From contig NZ_JALKEV010000002.1 of the NCBI RefSeq assembly GCF_023017105.1, positions 62,001-126,000 of the forward strand: DNA of 64,000 nt, in the 5' to 3' direction. Below, one piece after another: positions 17,157 through 27,648 of the stretch. The position numbers and the translations under genes are program-made. This DNA comes from Halalkalibacter sp. APA_J-10(15). GTDB taxonomy: Bacteria > Bacillota > Bacilli > Bacillales > Bacillaceae_D. The notes under the pieces were generated by a model. It saw only the letters and a list, made by a program, of their open reading frames with translations. It made no database searches and was not told the origin of the DNA. How positions within the stretch are numbered: the first letter of the stretch is position 1; each line of letters opens with the position of its first letter.

Positions 17157-17519
17157 AACTTTCGCAGCACGAAATAGACAGACATATGATACTACGTCAA
17201 GAAAATAGACACAGATTTTTCTTGACGTAGTATCATTATTATCAACCTTAAATTCAATACCTACAATACCTCTTTTATCATGAAGGAAAAATCGCATAGA
17301 TAAGAAGTGCGTAGTATTTTCAGATTCATGTCCAGTTATCCAGGTAAACTCATTCTTACCCAATTGAGTAGCAAAACTTTCAATGCCATTTTTAAGGTCT
17401 TCTAATTGTCCATTGTCTAAATAAATCTCCAACTCAACATTGCAATCACTACCATACAGGCATAGGCTTACTTCAAAGAAATCAGCATCAGTCCATATTT
17501 TTTCATTATAAACCTTGAA
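17148..17519 (-). pseudogene. Truncated gene joined to IS remnant, family uncertain
   Basis: The frame is open from 17519, where an upstream TAA leaves no start codon, and reads ...DFFEVSLCLYGSDCNVELEI then LEDLKNGIESFATQLGKNEF and GIVGIEFKVDNND before entering a palindrome and IS DNA. The sequence has the look of DUF6228-like small cytosolic proteins but this is a weak impression. Both ends appear lost. The 17186-17236 palindrome lies at its 3' junction. Confidence 0.4.
17186..17236. repeat. Perfect 20-bp inverted repeat with 11-base spacer
   Basis: ATGATACTACGTCAAGAAAA (17186-17205) is exactly complementary to 17217-17236; spacer TAGACACAGAT. It lies where the truncated IS3 element meets the truncated minus-strand gene. 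No T-run on either side, so it is not a normal terminator. Confidence 0.9.
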
Positions 17520-17550
17520 TTAGCCAAAGTATCCACAACCTTTCCTGCTT

Positions 17551-17600
17551 AACCCCTGTTACACAAACGCACCCGTTTGTGTAAGTGCAATTTTTCACAA
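17551..17600 (-). repeat. Oriented palindromic repeat, copy D
   Basis: Minus strand: TTGTGAAAAATTGCACTTAC then ACACAAACGGGTGCGTTTGT. The core contains a perfect 9-bp stem (ACACAAACG / CGTTTGTGT, 17561-17582). Directly 3' of the mepB pseudogene. Confidence 0.75.
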
Positions 17601-17604
17601 ACTA

Positions 17605-18102
17605 TTAAGAATTTAGCTTTAAGAATTTTTGTATTGGTAAATGATAGGAGTTACTCAACTCAACAAAATATTCTAATTGCCATTTCTGTGTTTCGATAGC
17701 TTGTTTGCTCGTGGGTTTTTCCCATATAGGGTATACTCTAATTGCCATTTTTCCTTTTGTAGTTGCCGTTTTAATGATATTTTGTTTTACAAGTACTTCT
17801 TTTGGAAAAACGAATTGTCCAAAATTTTTATTAGTAAAGGTATTGATAACCAACAAGTCAGTAGCCTTTTCATATGAAAAAGCTTGGTTTTTTGATTCTT
17901 ATCTTTTTCCCAAAAAGCAACAAACTGTCCTAGCTTAGTAGGTGTTTTCTTTGCGACTCTAAATCTAACCGATTTCGAGTTCAGCTGAAATATACCCGCT
18001 CCGTAATCTGAGAGCTTCCTCTCGGATAGCTCTTATAATGAAGTGATTTGGCTCATAATACTTTTTATTTACATATGTTAGCGCCTCATAAAATTCATTC
18101 AC
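17605..18102 (-). pseudogene. mepB: MepB-family gene with two frameshifts
   Basis: From GTG 18102 three frames together rebuild a MepB protein: NEFYEALTYVNKKYYEPNHF, then SDYGAGIFQLNSKSVRFRVA and KKTPTKLGQFVAFWEK, then NTFTNKNFGQFVFPKEVLVK and RVYPIWEKPTSKQAIETQKW. The first break is near 17997 and the second near 17890, where one A seems missing from an A-run. MepB is a small protein of unknown biochemical role, named from an S. aureus efflux operon. It ends right at a palindromic repeat copy, like the cassette genes at 42-50 kb. Confidence 0.75.
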
Positions 18103-18282
18103 TACTTTTACCTACCCTTATTTAATAATATTAGATAATACCTCTCAAATTAGATTATCCCAACTTCAGCATAATGCCCGAACCAAAATTAATTAATTGA
18201 GCTATTCTACCTCATAGTTTAATAAAATCAAAAGGAACAACCACACATTTGACTGATCCCGCTGTTCAAGTAAAGCCCCCCT

Positions 18283-18522
18283 TTAGTTGAAGAGTGATGT
18301 CTTAATCCCTCTCTTTAAATGAATCGATTGCCTGATAATTTCATCTGGCTTTTTAGCTTCAATCACAACAGTTTCATTCCTTAAATTCAACTTTACCCCT
18401 TGCTTTCGGTTAACAATATATTCCGTTTCCCCTTTTAAATTAGAACCGATTCCCCAACAACAAGCTTTTACGATGTCTAACACTAGCCAATAATGGAAAT
18501 CAGTCCACAATACAACTTTCAT
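18283..18522 (-). CDS. Hypothetical protein (79 aa)
   Basis: Starts MKVVLWTDFHYWLVLDIVKA, with GAAGG eight bases before the ATG, and has a basic C-terminal half (KRGIKTSLFN). No signal peptide or clear membrane helix. The family is not recognised. It stands alone 90 bases downstream of the fabF paralogue and may be the 3' remnant of a longer gene; the 180 bases between it and mepB show nothing recognisable. Confidence 0.35.
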   Translation of the reverse strand: MKVVLWTDFHYWLVLDIVKACCWGIGSNLKGETEYIVNRKQGVKLNLRNETVVIEAKKPDEIIRQSIHLKRGIKTSLFN

Positions 18523-18613
18523 TAGGTAAACCTTCTTCTTTTAAAATTGCTTTTGAAGAGATTTTAATAGAATAATATATAACCTATCGATTATTCCTTT
18601 TCTTCAATCCTAT

Positions 18614-19849
18614 CTATATCGAAAATTTCTTAAATGCCAACACTACATTATGTCCTCCAAAACCAAAACCATTAGAAATAGCATAGTTTATTTTCATGTT
18701 AACTGCATGGTTTGGAACATAATCTAAATCACACTCTTCATCCGGTATATCATAATTAATAGTTGGAGGAGCTATATCTTCCATGATACTATTAAGGGTT
18801 ATAACAGCCTCAATCCCACCTGCTGCTCCAAAAAGGTGCCCAGTCATCGATTTAGTGGAACTTACCTTTAAGTTATAAGCATGAGCACCAAAAACACTTT
18901 TAATCGCTTTGGTCTCTGATTTATCTCCTTCAGGGGTACTTGTACCATGTGCATTTATATAATCCACATCAGTCAATCGAATCTTTCCCATATTTAAAGC
19001 CAATTTCATTGCATTTGCTGCCCCATTGTAATCAGGGGAAGTAATATGATAGGCATCTGTTGTGGAACCATAACCTACGATTTCTCCTAAAATTGTCGCT
19101 CCTCTTTCTCTCGCATGTTCATATTCTTCCAGGAATAAAACACCCGCTCCTTCAGACATGACAAAACCATCACGCCCTCTGTCAAATGGGCGACTTGCCT
19201 TTTCTGGAAAATCATTAAAAGTAGACATTGCTCTCATTCTTGAGAATCCAGCAAAAGCAAGTGGATTAATAGGAGCTTCAGCCCCTCCAGCTAATATACC
19301 ATCAGAATAACCTTGTCGAATATTTAAAAAAGCCTCCCCAATAGCTTGATTCCCTGTTGCACAAGCAGAAACAGGTGAAAAGCTAGGCCCCTTAAAACCC
19401 GTTTTTATAGATATTATTCCTGACGCCATATTACTGATCATCATTGGAACCATAAATGGAGAAACTTTTCTTGGTCCTCTTTCAAGCAAAGCTTTATGAT
19501 TATCTAATGTAGTATTAATTCCTCCAATACCGGAACCAATATAAACCCCTAATCGCTCCTTATTAACATTTTGTAAATCTAGATTCGCCTGTTCCAAGGC
19601 TTGTTGAGCAGCAGCAACAGCATACTGTACGAATAAGTCATATTTCTCCTTTTCTTTTTTATCAATAAATTGCTCTGCGTCAAAGTCGCTAATATAACCT
19701 GCAATTTTGGTGCTAATATTGTTATAGTCATCAGATTTAATTTTCTTGATGCCTGAGTTACCTTCTTTTATGTTCTTCCAGAACGCTTCAACTGTATTTC
19801 CTAACGGTGAAACGACTCCATATCCTGTTACTACAACTCTTCGTGCCAT
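18614..19849 (-). CDS. fabF: Beta-ketoacyl-ACP synthase II, FabF paralogue
   Basis: 411 aa from ATG 19849 (GGGGAG eight bases upstream). Catalytic residues are present: Cys163 in SACATG, His in NAHGTST and His in TGHLFGAAGG. The enzyme would condense malonyl-ACP with acyl-ACP in fatty acid or polyketide-type chain extension. It is not in a fab operon; it is the only intact one of several fabF-like sequences here (remnants at 20320, 25638 and 27144) and lies in a region with an isolated fabZ (42638) and thioesterase (20475), so it looks like an acquired extra copy. Specific product unknown. Confidence 0.85.
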   Translation of the reverse strand: MARRVVVTGYGVVSPLGNTVEAFWKNIKEGNSGIKKIKSDDYNNISTKIAGYISDFDAEQFIDKKEKEKYDLFVQYAVAAAQQALEQANLDLQNVNKERLGVYIGSGIGGINTTLDNHKALLERGPRKVSPFMVPMMISNMASGIISIKTGFKGPSFSPVSACATGNQAIGEAFLNIRQGYSDGILAGGAEAPINPLAFAGFSRMRAMSTFNDFPEKASRPFDRGRDGFVMSEGAGVLFLEEYEHARERGATILGEIVGYGSTTDAYHITSPDYNGAANAMKLALNMGKIRLTDVDYINAHGTSTPEGDKSETKAIKSVFGAHAYNLKVSSTKSMTGHLFGAAGGIEAVITLNSIMEDIAPPTINYDIPDEECDLDYVPNHAVNMKINYAISNGFGFGGHNVVLAFKKFSI

Positions 19850-19935
19850 TACCAAAACTCCCCTGTCATTCTTTTTCACATAACTACTTCAAAAGACCTT
19901 AAGTTGTTCCAATATTTTAGAAAAGAAATCATCTC

Positions 19936-20205
19936 TTAATACACATTTATATTGTAATCCGCCTTTGGCGCTTGAGATGATACTGCTAATGCCTTCAGAT
20001 CGTCAGTATTTTGAATACCCCCTTCCTTTTTGGCGTCATTAAGCAGTTCTGTTAGAAAATCTATTTCCATTTGACTTAGTCGTTGTATGGAACGCCTTTC
20101 TGCTCGATGGGATTTGCACTGACGGCAATTATCTAAAGTTCCGTTGTCCTCACGCCACGGGCAAAGTCGATTGCCCATTTTGCATGGTGCCTGCTCATCT
20201 TCCAA
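19936..20205 (-). CDS. Cysteine-rich protein or C-terminal fragment (89 aa)
   Basis: Begins at TTG 20205 with Cys8, Cys15, Cys27 and Cys30 in an arrangement that could bind zinc (CKMGNRLC ... CRQC), then a helix RLSQMEIDFLTELLNDAKKE. The reading frame continues upstream through a TAG to about 20310 (..CLDRFRQIAKNHLFRILEEP), so this is probably the end of a larger gene broken by a stop codon and fused to a fabF remnant. Family not recognised. Confidence 0.4.
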   Translation of the reverse strand: MEDEQAPCKMGNRLCPWREDNGTLDNCRQCKSHRAERRSIQRLSQMEIDFLTELLNDAKKEGGIQNTDDLKALAVSSQAPKADYNINVY

Positions 20206-20319
20206 CTACGGCATGGAAGTTCCTGGTTCCTCTAGAATACGAAATAGATGATTTTTGGCAATTTGACGAAAACGATCCAAGCAGGTTATAACCAAAGGTA
20301 TCGTATAGCCTGTCTCTAT

Positions 20320-20442
20320 GCTTCTCGACCCTTTCTCTAATATGGATTTATGGTTCTCTATTACCGTATTTAGCCCTCCGATTTCTGAGCCACCTAATTA
20401 GGATACGGCACCATAGCCTGTTATTACGACTCTGCGTTGAAT
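20320..20442 (-). pseudogene. fabF-like remnant with internal deletion
   Basis: After GGAGGGG and an ATT in place of the start codon, the frame reads QRRVVITGYGAVS, stop, then GGSEIGGLNTVIENHKSILE, corresponding to residues 1-14 and ~106-125 of the intact FabF. About 85 internal codons are missing. Confidence 0.7.
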
Positions 20443-20474
20443 AGCAAACCCCTCCGTGATTAACGATAGTTTAA

Positions 20475-20906
20475 CTATCTATTTATTGCCTTTTCTCCGT
20501 TTAGTGTCATACAAGTTGAACTGGCTTTCGCTACCAATGTCTCATTCTCATCAAAAATAGTGCATTCGATAAGGCCAATGGAACTTCCCTTTTTCACTAC
20601 AATGGCATTAGCTTTTAAGGTAGTTTTCCATACGGGTTTCAAATAGTTAATTTTCAACTCGATCGTTGTATACGTTTCTCTTTCATCTAACAATGTAGCG
20701 TAAGCCACTCCCATTTCTGCATCTGCCAAATCACATAGAATACCACCATGTACGGTTCCCATCGGATTAAAATGCGTTTCCTTTGTCTTTAATGTGAATA
20801 CGGACTTTCCATTCTTAACTTCTACTAAATTAAACCCAATTAACTTTGCAACAGGTGGGACTGAAATTTCTTTGTTCGCATTTAATTTAATCTTATTCTC
20901 CATCAT
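20475..20906 (-). CDS. PaaI-family hotdog thioesterase
   Basis: 143 aa single hotdog domain with the signature FNPMGTVHGGILCDLADAEM; the HGG and the following acidic residue are those used for thioester hydrolysis in this family. Likely cleaves acyl- or aryl-CoA (or acyl-ACP) in the cytosol. GGGG precedes an ATG-ATG start. It lies downstream of an MFS transporter pseudogene and close to fabF sequences, so a link to fatty-acyl metabolism is plausible but not shown. Confidence 0.8.
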   Translation of the reverse strand: MMENKIKLNANKEISVPPVAKLIGFNLVEVKNGKSVFTLKTKETHFNPMGTVHGGILCDLADAEMGVAYATLLDERETYTTIELKINYLKPVWKTTLKANAIVVKKGSSIGLIECTIFDENETLVAKASSTCMTLNGEKAINR

Positions 20907-20932
20907 CCATTCCCCTTTACGTTGTTTGTGTT

Positions 20933-21889
20933 TTATGTTTCCAATACAACTTTCTCCTTTTCACTTACAAAACAAGTGAGTATAAGGGCAGTAAAAAATA
21001 TGAATATGGCAAAGATATATGCCTCTCGAACTCCCCCTAAATGCTCAATAATTGATCCTGCAAGAAAGGGTCCTACTAATTGACCAGTTGCAAAGAAAAT
21101 GGTTATGAAGCCCAAAACGGCTGGTACTAGATAAGGAAGAGAGCGTTCTGCTGCCATCGCTTGGACAAGAAACATGAGACCTCCAATGGAAAAACCAAAT
21201 AAAATTGCCGAAGCCATAAAACTTATTATGTGATCATTGACGACTGGAATAATACCTCCCATGACACAAAAAGCCAAAGCAACGAGTAAAGATTTTTTCT
21301 CCCTACTTTATCTGAAACGATTCCCCAAATTGGACCTCCAAGAATTATAAATAAGCCAGAAATTGAAAATAAACTACCGGCCACTCTTTCCTGATTCTTT
21401 CAATACGATTCATGAGAGTAGTGTGAATAAAATAGAGGTAATAGAAAAAATCAGCCAAATAGCCCTCCATTCCCATACAGGAAAATACCTAATCAAATAG
21501 GTGGTCATGAGACCACTAAGAAGCATTCCTGAACCCACCCCACTAAATAAGACACCGAGTACTAATCCCTTTTTCTTTTGAAATTGGATGACTAATAAAG
21601 ACATTATGGGGGAAAAGGCTAAAGCACTTCCTGCCCCGCAAAAAAACATAATAAGCATCTATAGATAAAAGGAGTTCGAGAATGAAAGAAAAAGGAAGCT
21701 AACTGTTACAAGAGAGCCACCTGCCATAATGACTTGTTTCATTCCAAACTTGAGTGCTAATAACCCAGCCTGTGTGTAGTTCATATTTAAGTCGGCTTGC
21801 ATAAAAGGCATTAACACTCCATAAGCCAATCTTGCAAAGCCAGTTGTCGAAATAACCAACAAGAAACCCACAATAAGTTGTGACCACAT
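20933..21889 (-). pseudogene. YbfB/YjiJ-type MFS transporter, broken
   Basis: Three pieces in order rebuild most of one 12-helix transporter: SQLIVGFLLVISTTGFARLA onward from 21889, a middle piece starting after an in-frame TAG at 21660 (MLIMFFCGAGSALAFSPIMS), and a C-terminal piece from ~21290. Besides the stop there are frameshifts near 21400 and 21290 and a deletion in the second-third helix region (GLLALKFGMKQV). Not functional. Confidence 0.75.
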
Positions 21890-21971
21890 AGACCATTTTT
21901 TATGTGCTGGAATATAAATCCCCCCTGAATAAACAGAACCTCGTCCATATCCGTACCAATGTTCCGTATAG

Positions 21972-22730
21972 TTAACTCTTGTTTTTGCTTAACTGATTTA
22001 ACATAAACTGAGGCGCAACACGACTCATGAACTTCAGCGCACTGCTCTGGCCCGGCAGGATCTCAAAGCGATCCTTTTCCAAAGCCTTGATTGTGTACCT
22101 AACCATCTTATTGGCATCCATTGGTTTCATGGCTTTGATCTCGTCAGCATCAAAAACTTCAACTAAAGGGGTCTGAATAGCTGGAGGCGCCAATTCAAAC
22201 ACTTTAATATTAGTATTTTTCAGCTGGATTCGCAGTGATTGTGTAAATGAATGAATACCAGCTTTCGTCGCACTATATACCGGCATTGCCGGATAAGGAA
22301 CAAATGCAAGTGCGGACGAGACATTCATAATCGCAGCGGATTTCTTCGTCTTTAAATGCGATAAGAATTGGTTCACCATGCGGATCGAACCACTGAGGTT
22401 AATTTCAATCTCGCTACTGAAATCCACTAAATCAACCTCTTTGGTATGAAAGTTCAATTTACGCATAACCCCAGCGTTATTGATCAGAACATTCAGTTCT
22501 GGAAATTGACTAATTACTTTTTCAAAAAGGTCAGAAATTGCCTTTAGATCGCTTACATCACTCTGAAATGTGTAAACGTTTGGCAGTTTCTTTTTGGCTA
22601 AGTCCAGTTTGGACTGATCCCGCCCGGTAATAATTACGGTGTTCCCAAGCTGAAGGAGCTGAGCAGCAAGCTCGAATCCAATCCCGGATGTTCCACCCGT
22701 TATGAGTATTGTGTTGGAATCCATTTTCAT
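21972..22730 (-). CDS. Short-chain dehydrogenase/reductase (DltE-like)
   Basis: 252 aa from ATG 22730 with AAGGA nine bases upstream. Contains the nucleotide-binding TGGTSGIG, structural NNAG and catalytic YSATKAG (Y-x3-K) with Ser in NVSSA. Resembles the SDR family of DltE. Substrate unknown. Base composition is richer in G+C than the surroundings, as in the neighbouring marR gene, suggesting they arrived together. The region between them (22731-23093) has no gene. Confidence 0.8.
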   Translation of the reverse strand: MKMDSNTILITGGTSGIGFELAAQLLQLGNTVIITGRDQSKLDLAKKKLPNVYTFQSDVSDLKAISDLFEKVISQFPELNVLINNAGVMRKLNFHTKEVDLVDFSSEIEINLSGSIRMVNQFLSHLKTKKSAAIMNVSSALAFVPYPAMPVYSATKAGIHSFTQSLRIQLKNTNIKVFELAPPAIQTPLVEVFDADEIKAMKPMDANKMVRYTIKALEKDRFEILPGQSSALKFMSRVAPQFMLNQLSKNKS

Positions 22731-23093
22731 AAAAATCAATCCTTTCTCTATAAATGATTTATATAGTGGCTTTACTTGCTTTATTGTGCAACAAGATTCT
22801 CAGTGGTGGATTCGTAGTAACGCACAACTGTGGGATGTTTGTTGATTTTTAGACACTTTATCCATCCTTTCATATTAAGTGCATATACACCTTTTAGTGA
22901 AAAAAATTAGGCTATTCGCATTTTTGAGTGGAGGATTGAAAGACTATCAAAACCGAAAGGGCATGATTTATAAGCCAAGAGGCCAGTTGACAAGGAAAAC
23001 TAGCTTTGCCTACAAGGCTATCATGCCCACCACTCCATATAAAATCTCTTAAAACCCATCTTAATCTCACTCTAAACTGCGATGAACCAAACA
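22731..23093. other. Non-coding stretch between SDR and marR
   Basis: No supportable gene. A short inverted motif pairs GGGCATGAT (near 22961) with ATCATGCCC (near 23020), and the DNA between resembles the non-coding end of an insertion sequence, but no transposase or terminal repeats are visible. Confidence 0.3.
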
Positions 23094-23558
23094 TTAATCT
23101 CGCCTGTTCAGCTTAACGATATCAGACAATTGACCAAGCAAACCTTTATAACGGTCATCGCCCATATAGTCTCGAATACGATTTTGCGCCTGTTCCCATA
23201 ACGGCAGCGCACGCTTAAGAAGGTCCCGGCCGTCGGGTGTCAGAGCAATAAATCGTTTCCTGCGATCCTCCCCTTCCGTGATCGACACCCAGCCTTGTCT
23301 CTCAAGCGGCTTGAGATCCCGTGGCAATGTGGTCCGATCCATAAGAAGAATTTCGGAGAGAGATGTAATGGTGATAGACCCGGTCTGTTCAAGTGCCATC
23401 AGCAATGAGAATTGTGTAGACCGAAGCCCGACTGGTCTTAAATATTCATCATATAAACTGGTAATGAACCGGGACGCCTTTCTTAAATTCAAGCTAGCGC
23501 ACTCTGCTGCATAATCGGTCGTCCCTGAAAAATCTGAAGTTGAATTTTGTTCTCTCAT
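23094..23558 (-). CDS. MarR-family transcriptional regulator
   Basis: 154 aa winged-helix regulator starting at ATG 23558. The DNA-binding region is ITITSLSEILLMDRTTLPRD followed by the wing GEDRRKRFIALTPDG. Long N- and C-terminal helices form the dimer. No ribosome binding site precedes the ATG; instead the promoter is so close that the mRNA should start at or next to the ATG (leaderless). It probably autoregulates and may control the SDR gene downstream. Part of its promoter region is duplicated at 27376-27470. Confidence 0.85.
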   Translation of the reverse strand: MREQNSTSDFSGTTDYAAECASLNLRKASRFITSLYDEYLRPVGLRSTQFSLLMALEQTGSITITSLSEILLMDRTTLPRDLKPLERQGWVSITEGEDRRKRFIALTPDGRDLLKRALPLWEQAQNRIRDYMGDDRYKGLLGQLSDIVKLNRRD

Positions 23559-23565
23559 ATTTATG

Positions 23566-23594
23566 AGTATATACACTTATTGTGTCGATGTCAA
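23566..23594 (-). promoter_or_regulatory. Consensus promoter of marR, leaderless
   Basis: Minus strand TTGACA (23594-23589), 17-base spacer, TATACT (23571-23566). The A of the marR ATG is eight bases past the -10, at the expected transcription start. The overlapping dyad-like AAGTGTATATACTCAT could be the MarR operator. Confidence 0.7.
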
Positions 23595-23641
23595 TCTTTA
23601 CAATCATCTTAAACCTAGACGAATCCTTTTTTATTATTGAA

Positions 23642-23666
23642 AAAGGATCTTCAACTGATCCTTTTG
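23642..23666. terminator. Inverted repeat, terminator-like
   Basis: AAAAGGATC / GATCCTTTT with seven-base loop, between divergent marR promoter and the lipoprotein remnant. Confidence 0.55.
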
Positions 23667-23717
23667 TGCTTGCTTATTAAATTAACGTAACCCATTACTT
23701 AAATAAGGCTTTTTATT

Positions 23718-24081
23718 TTAATTAAGAAAAAACTCTTCCAACACTTCAACTTTATTTGTTTGAAGAACTATCCCTTTATAATCAAAAACCACAATTTCGG
23801 GGAACTCATTTAAGGATAATGCTTCTTTATAATCATGTTAATAATTTTCATCTAATATAATATAAGTCAAAGAATGAATTTTTTTCATAATTTATTCGCA
23901 TCAATTAAGTCATTATTGATACTACGTTGGTATTCTCCAGAAGTCATTTTATCATCAAAAACCACAATACTGTATTTACCTTCAACTTCAGATTTAAATT
24001 TATTAACAACTCTTTCTACCTCAGAAGAACAACCTATAAAACAAAAATTAGACTTAATATAATTGCTAATTTCTTTTTCAA
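23718..24081 (-). pseudogene. Small lipoprotein gene, disrupted
   Basis: From TTG 24081 (GGAG upstream) it begins KKKLAIILSLIFVL and, after a frameshift, GCSSEVERVVNKFKSEVEGK, i.e. a signal peptide broken just before the lipobox cysteine. Further stops occur (after DLIDANKL and DENY), then the frame ends EIVVFDYKGIVLQTNKVEVL. Not functional. Confidence 0.6.
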
Positions 24082-24230
24082 AACTCTCACTCCTTACAAC
24101 TATTTACTTTAACATAAATTTACGAATACCCTTATTAAACATTGATGCTCGTTGAAGAAGATCCCAAAGGATATAATGAATACTGTATACAAATCTATTT
24201 AACATAATTATAATTTTCGGAAGTACACCA

Positions 24231-24267
24231 AAAGGCCAAACCCTTTTCTACCAAGGGTTTGGCCTTT
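24231..24267 (-). terminator. Rho-independent terminator of proA
   Basis: Perfect 15-bp stem AAAGGCCAAACCCTT / AAGGGTTTGGCCTTT with TTTT on the minus strand, 57 bases past the proA stop. Confidence 0.9.
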
Positions 24268-24324
24268 GCTCATTTTTATCGTTTATGCATGATTTAAAGG
24301 AATTTCAAATAACATTGTGACTAA

Positions 24325-25587
24325 TTAAAGTCGAATTTGTCCGTCTCCATTGACATAATATTTTGTCGTCGTTAAAGCTGGTAACCCCATTGGTCCTCTT
24401 ACATGTAGCTTTTGTGTTGAAATGCCAATTTCGGCACCAAATCCAAATTCAAAGCCATCTGTAAAGCGTGTTGAGGCATTATGATAGACAACTGCTGCAT
24501 CAATACCATTTAAGAATTGTTCAACATTCTTTGGCGTTTCCGACACAATACACTCGGAATGTTTTGTACCATATTGATTAATATGAGCAATGGCTTCTTC
24601 AACACTATTTACAGTTTTCACACTGATGATTAAATCTGAAAATTCTTTTGCATAATGTTCCTTTGTTGCTTCGAGGGCTGTTGGAAATAATTTACAAACT
24701 TTTTCATCTCCATAAATTTTAACTCCAGCAATGGATACCGTTTCAAGTAGTTCTTTCCCATAATTATTAAAGAATTCATCATGGATTAATAAACTTTCAA
24801 TCGTATTACATACTGATGGACGATGAGTTTTAGCATTTAGTACGATTGGTCTTACAATATCGTATTTTGCGGTTGCATCAACAAAAACATGGCAGTTACC
24901 AGCCCCTGTTTCAATAACAGGCACACTTGCTTCACGTACCACTAAATCAATTAAATCTTTGCCTCCTCGAGGAATTAAAAGGTCCAAATATTCTGTTAAG
25001 TTAAATAATATTTTAGCAGTTTCGCGTGACGTATCCTCGATTAAAAGTACCGCATTTTGAGGGAATTGCACACGTTTCAATGCTTGATGTATAGACTTAA
25101 CTAAAGCCATATTGGAGTGTTTTGCTGAACTAGAGCCACGCAGTAGAACTGTATTTCCTGTTTTTAAAGATAGCGTAGCTGCATCAATGGTTACATTCGG
25201 ACGGGCTTCATAAATCATACCAAGGACACCGAGTGGCACACGTCGCTTACTAATAATCAGTCCATTATCCTTATTTATACGTTCCAATTCTTCTCCTATT
25301 GGATCGGGCAAATCAATTACTAAATGAATTGCATCACTCATGGCTTTAACCCGTTCTGGATTCAGCATAAGACGATCGTTTATGGACTCAGATAACCCTA
25401 ATTTATGACCATATTCAATGTCTTTTGCATTTTCTTTTAGTATAAACGCTTGATCTATTAGTAATTGCTCTGCAATTGCTAATAGTGCTGTATTTTTTTC
25501 TTCAGTTGTTTTATTTTGCATTTCTAAACTTGCTTCTTTTGCAAGCTTTGCTTTATAAATGACTTCATTCTCAATAGCTGTACTCAT
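24325..25587 (-). CDS. proA: Gamma-glutamyl phosphate reductase
   Basis: 420 aa, normal length. Reduces gamma-glutamyl phosphate to glutamate semialdehyde with NADPH, second step of proline synthesis. The aldehyde-dehydrogenase fold is evident: MIYEARPNVTIDAA, the catalytic Cys in HRPSVCNTIE, and the C-terminal LHVRGPMGLPALTTTK. The usual partner proB (glutamate 5-kinase) is not next to it, so proA is isolated here between lpd and lipoprotein pseudogenes; either proB is elsewhere or the operon was broken up. Good RBS (GGAGG) before ATG 25587. Confidence 0.92.
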   Translation of the reverse strand: MSTAIENEVIYKAKLAKEASLEMQNKTTEEKNTALLAIAEQLLIDQAFILKENAKDIEYGHKLGLSESINDRLMLNPERVKAMSDAIHLVIDLPDPIGEELERINKDNGLIISKRRVPLGVLGMIYEARPNVTIDAATLSLKTGNTVLLRGSSSAKHSNMALVKSIHQALKRVQFPQNAVLLIEDTSRETAKILFNLTEYLDLLIPRGGKDLIDLVVREASVPVIETGAGNCHVFVDATAKYDIVRPIVLNAKTHRPSVCNTIESLLIHDEFFNNYGKELLETVSIAGVKIYGDEKVCKLFPTALEATKEHYAKEFSDLIISVKTVNSVEEAIAHINQYGTKHSECIVSETPKNVEQFLNGIDAAVVYHNASTRFTDGFEFGFGAEIGISTQKLHVRGPMGLPALTTTKYYVNGDGQIRL

Positions 25588-25637
25588 TGATTTTACCTCC
25601 TTTACATTTAAGTTAATTTACAAATGATGAAGAAAAT

Positions 25638-25692
25638 TGAGATGGCATAGTTTACTTCTGCTTGAATTGATTGGTTCGGTACATAATCCAAT
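25638..25692 (-). pseudogene. Tiny fabF C-terminal remnant
   Basis: LDYVPNQSIQAEVNYAIS is readable on the minus strand, matching the FabF C-terminus (DLDYVPNHAVNMKINYAIS in the intact copy) and even closer to the remnant at 27144. It lies between the lpd pseudogene and proA. Confidence 0.65.
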
Positions 25693-25695
25693 AAA

Positions 25696-27096
<1,401 letters not shown>

Positions 27097-27143
27097 TTAC
27101 TTACGCCTCCATTAACAATAGTTTTGGGTCGTTAAATAATTTC

Positions 27144-27351
27144 TTAATATGATTCATTGCATTCTGCTCTGTAGCTAGGAGCTTCCTTAATTTTCTTAAA
27201 CACTAAAACGGTATAATGTCCACCGAACCTAAAACCATTTGAAATAGCATAGTTCACTTCTGCTTGAATACTATGGTTAGGTACATAATCAAGATCGCAT
27301 TCTTTATCCGGATTTTTGTAATTAATAGTAGGCAGGATGATATCGTTCATT
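27144..27351 (-). pseudogene. fabF C-terminal remnant fused to marR-like leader
   Basis: NDIILPTINYKNPDKECDLD, YVPNHSIQAEVNYAISNGFR and FGGHYTVLVFKK correspond to the last ~55 residues of FabF. The frame continues upstream into REQNST, the first residues of MarR, because the marR promoter copy (27376-27470) abuts it. Confidence 0.7.
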
Positions 27352-27375
27352 GCTACAATCAAGAAGATATACTCA

Positions 27376-27470
27376 ATTGTTGAATTTTGTTCTCTTATAA
27401 TTACGAGTATATACACGTATTTTGTCAATGTCAATCTTTATATCATCTTAAGCCTGAACGGATGCTTTTT
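27376..27470 (-). repeat. Duplicate of the marR promoter and first codons
   Basis: About 95 bases resemble 23537-23640, including TTGACA, 17-base spacer, TATACT and codons for REQNST; the ATG has become ATA. Between here and 27648 no further gene is supportable; a 60-codon frame at 27438-27620 lacks a plausible start or family. Confidence 0.65.
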
Positions 27471-27648
27471 TATTATGTACAAAGAAGCGGCTGGAAGTAT
27501 ACCGCCAGTCCCGCTTCCCCTTAATTTTACCATAAAAATGTTAATTCCTTCTTCAAGATTACTGCTCGTTACTTCAATAAGAAAAAAACGATAACCATAT
27601 TCAGCTATCGCTTTAATCACAAAGTGTTAAAACTTTATTTAAAACTAA

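Noticed and set aside
22912-23094. 60-codon minus-strand frame between SDR and marR
   Set aside because: No RBS; the DNA looks like non-coding mobile-element sequence.
27438-27620. 60-codon minus-strand frame with a glycine-rich middle
   Set aside because: No ribosome binding site, covers the copied marR promoter region, and the product matches nothing.
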